A DNA stretch of 64,000 nucleotides from Onthophagus taurus (Eukaryota > Arthropoda > Insecta > Coleoptera > Scarabaeidae), in contig NW_027248940.1 in NCBI RefSeq assembly GCF_036711975.1, positions 62,001 through 126,000 of the forward strand, written 5' to 3'. Positions 43,555 through 54,714 of the stretch are shown here, one piece after another. Under the pieces are notes generated by a model, which ran no database searches, was not told the DNA's origin, and saw only the letters and a list, made by a program, of their open reading frames with translations. Every line of letters begins with the position of its first letter. Position 1 is the stretch's first letter. The position numbers were made by a program, and so were the translations under genes.

Positions 43555-44541
43555 CAAATTTTAATACAATTTGATAAAGTCATCATATGTCTAGAGTGCA
43601 CCATTTTTCAATTATTTCAGTCATTTCGAAAATTTGGGCAGATACAATAAAAATAATTTTTCGAAATTACGCTCGAGTCCGGCCAAATGTTCCCAAAGTT
43701 TGCACAGAGACGACCCATAGCTTACATAATACTTGAAAAGCAACCCCCAAATTAGGGTTGCCATTTAAAAAAATGAAGTTTTCGACTTTTCGAGATAGGG
43801 AAATTCGGGGAAAATTTCTGACCAATCTGTATAATTTTTTAAAAAGCTTTTCAAGGGTTATGTAAACTATGGGTCTTCTCTGTGCAAACCCTGAGAATAT
43901 TTGGCCGGACTCGAGTGTAATTTCGAAAAATTACTTTTATTGTGAAGGGTTGCATCTGCCATAATTTTCGAAAAAACTGAAATAATCCATAAATGGTGCG
44001 CTCTAGACATATGATGACTTATATCGAATTATATTAAAATTTAGTGGGGATCTCGAAAATTCAATAAAAATTGGTACATTCCATTTAAAATAACGAAGTT
44101 GGAGTCCATTTCCGGTATAACCGGAAGTTGGAGAACACTGAAAATATTTTAGCTGAAACGAGATCCTCGAATAAACGCTATATGCAAATTTTCAGAGAAA
44201 TTGTACCAGTAGTTTGCCACATAGATATAGACTTAGCTCGTCGTGACAGACCCGCTTGATGGTAAAGATACCCATAACAGATACAAACAGACCGGCTGCA
44301 CAATTGGAAATGAGTTATGCGCAAGCGCTAAAGAACGTGACAAACCGTACATCGTCGAAACCAGGTACGCATTTGACTTGTCGCGGACGCGTACATGAAC
44401 GCGTCCGACGGTCGTTGGAACTCATGACAACTTGTCGCCGACCAGTCCGCGGCACGTCCACGGGTCGGATGGAACAGCACTTTTCAACTGCGCAGGCTGG
44501 TGACTGTCAATTGGCAGTCAAAAGTGCGGTTGGGACGAACC
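43555..44541. mobile_element. Harbinger-like element, copy 2 (truncated) with the same nested foldback
   Basis: Inverted relative to 14600-16796. It ends GTGCGGTTGGGACGAACC followed by TAA; the left end is missing. The nested foldback ends CGTCGTGACAGACCCGCTTG at exactly the same place in the host element (before ATGGTAAAGATACCC) as in copy 1, so both descend from one already nested ancestor. The 109-codon frame is a shadow. Confidence 0.7.
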
Positions 44542-45010
44542 TAATAATAACAAATAAAACAAATTTTGACAATGTAAGGAAATAGGTATGCAGCAGTTGG
44601 TAACACCGTAACACTTGAAAAGATAAATTTGAATTGACAATTAGAAACTGTCAAAACACAAAATATATTCACCTTAAACAATGTTTCATGTACACCTCCC
44701 AAAATAAGAGAAATTGCTCAGTGTTCAATGTCCTCATCATTGTGGACCTTGTATCCGATGCTAAGAACGTGTTTAAACATCCATAGACAAAAATTGTCAC
44801 ATTGACAACTAGAAAAATTAATGACCCAATCTCATTACAGCACCCGTTTGGGTACTGTTAGAGCTTTCGTTACCGTCGCGAATTACAAAAAATTGGTTAC
44901 CTATCCCGCGACTCAAAGTGACAGTGTGAAAGTGCAGTGACATTGACAGTTTGAACCAATTTGAACTGTCAGATCAAAAATGTTAAATGTTAGCAATCCC
45001 AATTAACAAC
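44542..45010. other. Spacer, nothing recognised
   Basis: AT-rich with CGTCAATGTGAC-like fragments; no frame, TIR or RNA gene identified. Confidence 0.3.
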
Positions 45011-45014
45011 ATAT

Positions 45015-48000
45015 CGTCGCCGGGCGTGCAATACCTCTAATGTGAATAATTACAAATTTTACAGGAGAACGAAAAAACTATATAATTGAAGGAGATTCGG
45101 AAAAATATCATAAAAAATTGTATTGACGCTGATTTATATACATTTTGAATGTAACAGATCACACAAAAACAATCGGAACACCTTTTTTCTCCAAAAATTC
45201 GCTTATACAAGTCACATTGGGGGTATTGCTACATTTTAAAATATAACATTGTTGGTATTTACCACTTTACGGTTTCATTGTACCTATTTTAGGATTTAGA
45301 GATAATATATTTGTGCAAAACAAATAAAAGCCCTGTCTACTCAGAAATTTATTTATTATTATATTATTTATTTATATATAGAAATTTATCAAAACGCTTC
45401 AAAAGAAAATCAACTTAATTATTCAACTGAAAGAAACACTTTAGTTTTTAGTTTTCTTCTTTTTATGTTCGTGCGGCAATGCGTAAAATGGATGATAATC
45501 TTTTTCTATAACTCCCTTTAAGTCTTGCAAGTGGTTGTATTTGTCGTCAGATATTGGCACTTGTGTTTTATAAAGCGGCATAGTGTAAGAAGCAGTTTCT
45601 TAAGGACATCTTCGATGAGGTAATTCTTGCCAATTTTTAGAGTAGTAAAAAGGTGTATAAAATTTTACCATCAGGTAAATATTTTATTTGACGAACATCG
45701 ACTACAACGGGATCTCCCACACGCTTTCCTGGCCTAATGGACGGAAAATTAGAAGGCATTTCATATTTTTTAAAGAAAGTGTGATCTAGAACTTTTATCT
45801 CGTATGGAAGACTTGGTCGAGCTAGCCGCATTCTTGCCACGTAGTCAGTTGGTGAGTTGATAGGAGGATGGAAGTAATGTTCTAATGCTGAATGGACAGA
45901 ATCAGCTTCCATCATGGTATGTCCCTTTTCTAAGAAAAGCTGGTGAATTGTTACTTTTTTTTCAACGGCAAAGTCATTAAGGGCACTTGCCAAGACCTTA
46001 TTGCGGTTTTGATAGTTGCATCCGTCCGAAATCAGAACAAATGATCTAATTTTGTTCTGGTCCTCCAGCTTGGATAGCAAGTAATCAATAACACAGGACG
46101 TGAATTCATTCGATGAAACTCCGCCATTGGCTTCGTGCCATACATATAGCGCAACCCTTTTGTCGTTTAACGAATGAATGGTAAAATTGTGTAGTTGTAG
46201 CTTCAGCTTATAATAGCTTTCTGAAGCTAGGAGTTTTGGGCATGTCAAAACACTCTGAAGGTTCATGGTGACAACAAAATTTTCATCACTTGCACTAGCC
46301 TTCAGAGCTGCTTTTTCTTCTCTACCAGCTTTTTCCTTTCCACGGTGAAGATTATATTCGACTTCAGAAACATTTCCGCATTTATAACCAACACAAGTAT
46401 CACATTGATCTTTGCAAGGTTTGTGGATAGAAATTTTTTCATCCCTTAAAATACATTTAAATGATTTAAGGTGCGTTACTTCTTTTTCATTTTCTGTACA
46501 CCAAGTCTTGTATATTTTATACATATTTTGTTTTGAAACAAAAGCATTGTCAACATAATGTCTAGATGAAGATGCTCTACAATAGTGTGACGGTACTTTT
46601 GGTATCAAACTAAGCCACTCAACAACAGTGCGGCTTAATTTCTGTTGCTGTATACCTTGACGAGTTTCTTTTTTGTTATTATTCATCGGAACTTCCGAGT
46701 GACTTATAGTATCATCTGTAGATGACTCAGAGACCGACCTGCTTTCTTTTAGCCATCTCTTCAAGCAGTCTTCACCCAAACTTAAAGTATGTAAAAACAT
46801 CTTGTGACAAACTTTGAGTCTTTCCCTATTTCGCTTCGTAAGAAAATAGTCATGACCTTCATTTTTCTTGAAATCACCATCCTTATTTTTTATGTCTTTT
46901 CTTCGTCTGCGAATTGGTCTGGTGACAATGAGATTTCGGATAAATAGTTTTTTTTTCATTCCAAGTATCTAGCTTCCATAGTCTTCGAAAAATATCTTGT
47001 CTGTCCTCATCGGTAAGTGAAGCGCACAAAAAGATTTTTTTGTTATTTTTTCTATTTCTATTGTCTTGTGATTGCATCTTGCCTTTAGATGTCTAGCTTC
47101 CCTTGGAGTACGTGTTATATGTTTTTCTTTATTTCTTCTGTAACCTTTATAACCTTTACCTCGAACTCTTTCTAATTTTGTTTCTAGCTTGTCTCCTCGC
47201 TTTAAATGTGTCCTTTTCTTTAAAATGATTTCGCCTTCCTCATCACTACTTTCTGGCTCAAAATCAGAACCGTTTTCTGCATTTTTTATTTGTTTATATT
47301 TTTTACCCATCTCTGTACCTCCTCTAGAATCAGAATAAGGATCTTCCGATTGTTTTTGTTCTTCTTTGCCCTCTACTGCATCTTTGACGTTCTCGAACTT
47401 TTCACCGACTTCATCCTCTGTTTCTTCGTTGTTTTCCATGATACAAGGATCTTCGACAGATCCAAAATCAGAGTCTCTTCCTGCGTTCTCCATCTCCTCT
47501 CTAACGTGAATGAGCACAAAATGTGGACTTCTTCGTAATTCTTCGAGTTCTTCAAGTCCGATGCTTGGATTTTCACCCAGACCAAACGTTGAATGCCTAT
47601 CTGCAGTTTCTACCTCATTCGATTTTTCCAGGACCGTGTCATTCGTGTGCAGGTATCTATCATTATTACCTGGCTGCTCTACGTAAATAATGCCATTACA
47701 CGTTTCTATTTGAATTGTCTTCTTTTTTTCTTCTATCAGATTGGTGTATTCCAATGGTTGTGGTTGTGGAACTGCATCTTCAATTTTCTGCGACATATCA
47801 TCATTCACTCTATCAAGCGTCCCATCGGAGCTAACTACATAAATAACACCAATGTTGCTTAATTGCACATTGGGTATATTTCTGTCATAGTATTTGGGCA
47901 TGCGTCACATTGGCGATTGAAAAAGTTGTTTTGAATACCATGTTAGTGGACTGCGGAACATTAGAGATATCGCCAGAAGATGCGGCAATCTCCAATACGT

Positions 48001-48066
48001 CTTTTAGTGTCAAAACCTAGATTTAGGAAGGTACGTCACATTGGAGGTATTGCACGCCCGGCGACG
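45015..48066. mobile_element. DNA transposon with DUF7869-like transposase
   Basis: TIRs CGTCGCCGGGCGTGCAATAC(CTCTAATGTGA) at 45015 and mirror ending 48066, flanked by ATAT on both sides (45011-45014, 48067-48070). It is 3052 bp and carries one large minus-strand gene. The 4-bp duplication and CG-rich ends do not match Tc1/mariner, hAT or Harbinger. Confidence 0.85.
45441..47901 (-). pseudogene. Large RNase H-like transposase, frameshifted (DUF7869-like)
   Basis: The N-terminal 270 residues are acidic and probably disordered (SSDEEGEI, EETEDEVGEK). The homology core follows: LTDEDRQDIFRRLWKL, KPCKDQCDTCVGYKCG (possible zinc site), VVTMNLQSVLTCPKL, FVLISDGCNYQNRNK, FLEKGHTMMEADSVHSALEH. This order matches arthropod and cnidarian proteins I associate with domain DUF7869 (from memory). 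Asp in ISDGC and Glu in MEADSVH fit a DDE/RNase H fold; the first expected acidic residue is Asn here (MNLQ). Frame changes occur near 47055 and 46950, both at A runs, and near 45640, after which the C-terminal tail QVPISDDKYNHLQDLKGVIE is read to the stop at 45441. Confidence 0.7.
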
Positions 48067-48151
48067 ATATAAAGTATAAAACGATATATGTAGATCAATA
48101 AGTAGGCGAAGCCCACATGACGCAAAGACGTTTTAAATAAATTTATTTTGG

Positions 48152-49266
48152 TCAAGAATCATACAATCGAACTAAATCTAAAGCTCTAACTGGAATGTTT
48201 GAAACGGGACAGGTTGATGCATTCTCTCGAAAATGTTTCACAATACACGGAAAACAATAAACATATCTAAAATAGAAACAATTACTAATAAATAAATTAA
48301 ATTGGAAAATTTACCCCGAAGCTGGAAGAACAGTCGGTATTTTCCACGGTTGTAAACAAATGGGACATTTTCCTTTCAAAGCTTTCGCTTTAGAATCAAT
48401 CTAAAAATGTTAAACTTAGTAAATAATTAAAAAAAATAGATTTTATAAACTCACATTTGGTGGGGGAACCGTGGGAAGAGCCGTAACATTAAAATCCGAT
48501 TTTTCCGCATACCAAGTTTGCAAAAATTGTATAAAAAACGCTCCAATTTCCAAACATGTCCTTAACCCGTGTTTCAACACCCCCGAAGTAAACTCTTTCA
48601 ACTTTAATTTGCCTTTAAATAGAGCCCCCCAAAATGACGAGACATCATCACGATCCTCAACCAAAATCAATTGGATTTGAATAAGTTGTAATGTCGGTCT
48701 TTGATAAATAGTTTTATCCGACATGTATCGCAAATAATTAATTAAAACCCAAACACCCCACGTTAGATCAAACGTTGAGTGCGAATAAATAAGTAATTTT
48801 TTCGTTTTTGAGGTTAAAACACCCTCGGCGTTTTGAATCTTGTAAAAATTGATCCGTTCCTCTAATTTTCTTTTTAAATACGGCAAAATAACCAGGAATA
48901 GAAATGAAAGCTTTCTTTGATGATCGGAAAGGAGTTTACCATCGGACGAGATGCGTTTTAATCCGTAAAAGTACTCCGAAAATGAAGCATCATATTTTTT
49001 TATGTAATAATATTGTAAGAGTCCGTTTAAAACTAAAAATGTTTCCTCGTAATGTGTATACAACCAATTGAAATGCTTTGGGCTACTTTCTGCTAAAAAC
49101 TAATCCATTTAATTAGCTTAATTCTTATTATTGTTATTATTATTACCTCCGCGATTCGTTTTAAAGCTGGGTGTAAGGTTATGTTTAAAGAGTGTTGGGC
49201 TATAACCTCAAAAATTGAAGGTTTCGCTTCGGATGTAAAAGCAAAATTTGCTGCTTTTTCAGCCAT
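48152..49266 (-). CDS. PEX12: Peroxin-12, RING-family peroxisome import ligase subunit
   Basis: Four exons (49266-49147, 49099-48455, 48400-48315, 48266-48152) give 321 residues, near the usual 300-360. Pex2/Pex12 membrane region: HYEETFLVLNGLLQYYYIKK and YDASFSEYFYGLKRI, with hydrophobic segments along exon 2. The C-terminal RING-like domain reads CPICLQPWKIPTVLPASGYV, CFPCIVKHF and STCPV. It has fewer zinc ligands than a full RING, as is normal for PEX12. PEX2-PEX10-PEX12 form the peroxisomal ubiquitin ligase channel that recycles PEX5. Splice sites and phase are consistent throughout. It is divergent from RMND1, whose ATG is 1.3 kb away. Confidence 0.95.
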
Positions 49267-49394
49267 TTATTTAGTTTATCTAATATTATTTATTAAAATG
49301 CAAAAATCATTGTTTATCTTAAGATTAATTTGAACTTTGAACCAATATAAGAGTTGGTTTGAAACTTTGCTTATAAAACCGCCATCTATTATTT

Positions 49395-50512
49395 ATTACT
49401 TAAATATTCTTTAATTTAATAATGTCAAATTACCAGATAACCTTAAAAAAATTAAACGTCAAATAATTTTTATGTTGTATTAGAATTAAAAAGTACTAAT
49501 ACTTAAAATGTTATTTATTAAAAAGTAAAAATCATTATTTATTTTGAATTTTTTTTATTAAAAGCGCCATCTCTTATTTATTACTTAAGTAGTCTTTAAT
49601 TTAATAATGTCAAATTACCAGATAACCTTAAAAAAATTAAACGTCAAATAATTTTTATGTTGTATTAGAATTAAAAAGTACTAATACTTAAAATGTTATT
49701 TATTAAAAAGTAAAAATCATTATTTATTTTGAATTTTTTTTATTAAAAGCGCCATCTCTTATTTATTACTTAAATAGTCTTTAATTTAATAATGTCAAAT
49801 TACCAGATAACCTTAAAAAAATTAAATGTCAAATAATTTTTATGTTGTATTAGAATTAAAAAGTACTAATACTTAAAATGTTATTTATTAAAAAGTAAAA
49901 ATCATTATTTATTTTGAATTTTTTTTATTAAAAGCGCCATCTCTTATTTATTACTTAAGTAGTCTTTAATTTAATGTCAAATTACCAGATAACCTTAAAA
50001 AAATTAAACGTCAAATAATTTTTATGTTGTATTAGAATTAAAAAGTACTAATACTTAAAATGTTATTTATTAAAAAGTAAAAATCATTATTTATTTTGAA
50101 TTTTTTTTATTAAAAGCGCCATCTCTTATTTATTACTTAAGTAGTCTTTAATTTAATAATGTCAAATTACCAGATAACCTTAAAAAAATTAAACGTCAAA
50201 TAATTTTTATGTTGTATTAGAATTAAAAAGTACTAATACTTAAAATGTTATTTATTAAAAAGTAAAAATCATTATTTATTTTGAATTTTTTTTTATTAAA
50301 AGCGCCATCTCTTATTTATTACTTAAATAGTCTTTAATTTAATAATGTCAAATTACCAGATAAACTTAAAAAAATTAAACGTCAAATAATTTTTATGTTG
50401 TATTAGAATTAAAAAGTACTAATACTTAAAATGTTATTTATTAAAAAGTAAAAATCATTATTTATTTTGAATTTTTTTATTAAAAGCGCCATCTGTTATT
50501 TATTAGATATTT
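49395..50512. repeat. Six-unit ~185-bp tandem array
   Basis: The landmark GTCAAATTACCAGATAA starts at 49424, 49609, 49794, 49976, 50161 and 50347, giving periods of 185, 185, 182, 185 and 186 bases. Units are nearly identical and contain AAAAGCGCCATCTCTTATT and TTAAACGTCAAATAA. The array fills almost the whole gap between the starts of PEX12 and RMND1, stopping about 50 bases before the RMND1 ATG. Confidence 0.95.
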
Positions 50513-50560
50513 TTAATTCAAATTTTTAGGTTATGTTGATAAGTCGAATTAACCTCAAAA

Positions 50561-51721
50561 ATGTCTCGGTTTTTTAGAACGTTTTCGGCAATTCGCCCTG
50601 TTCTGTTTAAAACGAACCCTATTATAGATTTAAAGCCCTTTACAATCATAAATACAACCGTTTTGTATCGTCCAAATTCAACGTTAATACCCAAAGTGAA
50701 GCCCCAACTTGTTCAAGGTATTCAAGATAAAATCTCTTCGTTACAACTGAAAAAACGCCCCGCACGAAAAAAGCGAACCCTCGAAGAAGAAGACCTTAAA
50801 ATTAAAACCCCCGGTTTTTTTGACGTGACCGCATTCTCCACCGCTGATGAGTACAACCTAGAAAAATTACTTTCCGGCTTAAAACAAGAAGATTTATACG
50901 AACCAAAATTCGTGGATAACACCGATGTAGTTCATGCGGTTGCTAAATATCAAGTTGGGGATGAACCCCGAGAGTTATTTTTTTTCCGGGAGGGCACCAT
51001 TGTTATGTGGAACATATCCGAATTAGAAATCGAAAATATTTTAAACTTTATTAAAACCTTCGAAACGGACGCTTATTCCGAGAGTTTAATCCAAAACGAA
51101 GCTGAGTATATGAATTATAGATGTCAAAATGACAGGTAACCTAAAAAAAAAAATTTGTTTATGTCAAAATTGAATTAACCTCAAATTAATTTTTGTTTTA
51201 GAAAACCGTCATTAACTTCAAACGGAGAAATTTTAATCCCCCCGGAAGATAATACACTAGAAAAATACACCTTTTCAAACGCAATGGCTCTCTCGGTTAA
51301 ATTAGGCTGTTGGGAGGCTTCGTTACAACGTTACATAGACACAATCGAGTTCGTTACGGACGATTTAAAATTCGGTAGGAAAATCAAAATGAGTCAAGAT
51401 GATGTATTGAGAAAACACGGGGAATTATTTGCGCTACGTCATGTGATTAATCTAAGCTCGGATTTATTGGATACCCCCGATTTTTATTGGGACCAAGATC
51501 AATTGGAGGTGCTTTATTCTCATGTTTGCGGTTATTTTAGTATCGCGAAGCGTACGCGGGTGATGAACGAAAAAATTAATCATTGCGTTGAACTTATCGA
51601 GTTGTTATCGTCGCATTTAAGTGATAAACATCACGTACGATTGGAATGGATGATTATTGTTTTGATCATGGTTGAGGTTGGGTTCGAAACTTTGCATTAT
51701 GTTGAACGATATTTGCATTGA
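50561..51721 (+). CDS. RMND1: RMND1 homologue, mitochondrial (DUF155)
   Basis: Exons 50561-51135 and 51202-51721 (GTAACC donor, TTTTAG acceptor, phase 2) give 364 residues. The N terminus (MSRFFRTFSAIRPVLFKTN) is basic and lacks acids, as for a mitochondrial targeting peptide. The DUF155/RMND1 domain follows: VHAVAKYQVGDEPRELFFFR, REGTIVMWNISELE, LSVKLGCWEASLQRYIDTIE, and near the C terminus LEWMIIVLIMVEVGFETLHY, a membrane-like helix. In animals RMND1 is an inner-membrane-associated protein that supports mitochondrial translation. No defect seen. Confidence 0.92.
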
Positions 51722-52337
51722 AGTGTTTTGGGTGCAATCTCTTAATTAAGAATTAAATTAGTGTTTTTGAGAAAAATTTTAAAATAATTTTAGTGGATAA
51801 ATAATCTTTGCTTATAATAATTCATTTTATAATTTGATAAATTTAATAATAAGATGATTTTCTGAATCCTAACATCTTTTTATAGAGCTTTTTATGTCCT
51901 CTAATATAGCTTAATCAGATTTTTTAAAACTGTAAAAGTGACTATATCACTTGGAAAAATTGCTTACTGCTTCCACAAAATAATTTACTCTTTAAGAAGA
52001 CTATAAGGTAAATGGAGAAGGGTCTTCTAAAAAATACAACTATGTATTATCCGTGCAAAAAATCAAGGCCCCTCACTATAGAGATCGATATCTTCGTAAC
52101 CGCTCGATGGAAAAATTTCTGCGTATCACATGTTAATTTGGAAATTTTCGGGTCCGCGGTTTTTCTTTTATCGCGAGTTAAGTGAAAAAAGTACCCGATT
52201 TTTGAGAGTGCCAGCAACTTTATCTACTTTGCGATTTTTTTTTCTCCAAAATTATTCGAAAAAAATTCAAATTTAAACTGGTGGTAAATCGATGTGTTCT
52301 TAATGTGGCGCATATTTTATTTTTTTAATATTCCATA
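51722..52337. other. RMND1 3' flank, nothing else recognised
   Basis: AT-rich; TATCGCGAGTTAAGTG and related phrases at 52170-52250 look like transposon debris but no end is defined. Confidence 0.3.
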
Positions 52338-54714
52338 TACACTGTTGGAAATAATTCACGAGCACACCCTATATAATCTGAACGCGTCAAGATAAATCCA
52401 TAATATTTGCGGAGCACAAAGGTTTACTATAGACGAGTTTATTCAGGGAGTTTCGAGTTGTTCCGTCGCGGCATTGTTGACTGAGCCGCCCTTCCAAGTG
52501 GAACATTCCGTCGTTATGGAGACCGAAGTGGATGGAAAATACCGGTCGTTTTTAGTGTGGTGTGAGGGACCACATTGTTATCGTACTCTGTGCGCAATTT
52601 ATGGGCGATCGCGTTACTTAAGCGAGTTTGAGCGAGGAATGTTTGTGGGTATGCACATTGAGGTGTATCTATTGCGCGTCGTCTCGAGCGGTCGTTATCG
52701 GCAGTGCAACGGGCATGGTGAGAATGGTCTGAGGTAGGACATAGGTACCTTCAGCCGCGGCCGGGACGGCCCTGCGCATCCCCAACACACGAGGATCGCG
52801 CTCTTGTGCTCAGCGCTTTAGCGTCGTGTGTGTCCTCCTCAAGGCAACTTGGAGCTGTTTGGCCACTGGCAGGGGAAGGCGCACTCACTACGCGAACTGT
52901 ATGGCGGCGTTTGGCAGATAGTGGACTGCGCGCGCGTCGTGCGATACAGCGGATTCCAGTAACACCCGAGCACCGCAGCATACGTCACGAGTGGGTCGAC
53001 GCTAGGCATTAGTAGGTTGCCGAGTAGAGGGACATTTTGTTTTCCGACGAATCAAGATTCGAATTGAGCACCGGTGATGCGCGAATTTTAGTTCATCGGA
53101 GCCGTGGTGATCGTCTTCTCGAGCAGTGTGTGCAAGAACGCCCTATCCACCGACAACCGAGCATTATGGTATGGGGTGCGATTACATATGGTGGATCAAC
53201 GATACGTAGATGGGGTGCTACGGCCCGTTGTGCTTCCCTACGTTCCACAGTGGGGCCAAACAAGGAAAAATGTGGAAAAAAGTTTTAATTTGGTGGCCCC
53301 TCCGCCACCAAATCAATTTGAATAGGATTAATAATAATATAATAACACATTACAATAAATATTTACATAGATATGAGTTATCAATCAGATTCAGATTCTG
53401 AAGAAGCGTCAATATCCGTTTCGTCCTCGATATCTTCCGTTGGAATTAAAATCATGTCCAAAACTTCTTTGTCGGTAACTTTCTTTCTTTTCGGTTTGTC
53501 TGTAATACTTGATATATATGGATCAGAGTTAATAAGCAAGCGACGAAGTACATCTTGATTTGTTTTTTCACGAGACATTTTTCGTGAGTATGATTCTCCA
53601 ACTTTTTTAAAAATTTTGTTTGCCTCTTGTGCTTCTTCACTCAACAATCCTATGGGCAACCAGAAATTCGAAATTACGTCTGCACCATGTATTAATATTT
53701 TGTGTACTGTTGGGGTCATTGGATTCCAAGAATATTTTTCAACATATAATTTGCCGTTTCCAACGTATAATTTTAAAATTTTTCTATATTGATAGTATGT
53801 CCACTTGCTAATGTTTGTAATATAATTTTGAATCGTTTTATTAAATCTATAGAAACTCCAGTAATTTCTGCAGATTTTTCGGGGTTCATGAAAAAACGCC
53901 TTGACGTATTACCATCATTCGTGCTCCCAGACATTTGTTTTGGTTTATCGACAATAAGACCGAGTTCCTGTTTAAACCTAGCTTAAATTTTCTTTTTAGT
54001 CTCAGCAACAATGTCTTGATTTTCTTTTCCACGCGCTTGCCATTTCTTTATAGGTAATTTATAGGAAATGTGTAAAACACATTCAAAAAATCGAATCCAA
54101 GCGTGCAGTGTTGACAAACCAAAGTCAAAAGAATCTTTTTTAATTTCAGCTGTTTTTGCCTTTTCAATGTCATTAAAATCTTTTGATGTTAATCCGCAAA
54201 TATAACAACGTTGTGTAGATGTCGTATCTGTAAGTGTATTGCAAATTTTTCCGTCTACCATTGTAAAAACTAGTTGATGAGTTATTTCGACATTCGCTTC
54301 ATCCATATAATATTTTGTCGGTTTTAATTCTTTTATTTGTTGATCTAAGTATTCTTTCTCCGTTTTAATCAATTCTGTTGTTTCGTGCGCAAATTGAAAC
54401 CGAATAGGCCTACAAAATCTGGTTGATGAGCATTTGTTATTTTGCCACAAGATACGCTCATTCATTGTCAAACGTAACGGTACCATTGACGCAATAAAAA
54501 TGTTGGCATCTGACGCTTCCGGGTTCGTCCAAAATTTTTGTTTATACTGTTTTTGGGACGATCCGTCAAATCCCCATTTTGAAATTAAACAAAGTTTGCT
54601 GTCTATTGATTGCAATAGATCTTGTTGCGCTCAAAATACGATTTATGGTGTGATCCAATAGTCCTTGCAATCTCACCTCTGCCATTGTTTCTGAAACAAT
54701 TATGTATTCTTCTA

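Noticed and set aside
44256-44585. 109-codon frame nearly identical to a 103-codon frame at 14574-14885
   Set aside because: Both lie in CG-rich subterminal DNA of a Harbinger-like element; similarity is DNA repeat identity and no protein motif is seen.
49395-50512. Regular repeats considered as a CRISPR-like array
   Set aside because: Units of 185 bp are contiguous with no variable spacers, in a eukaryotic intergenic region: a plain tandem array.
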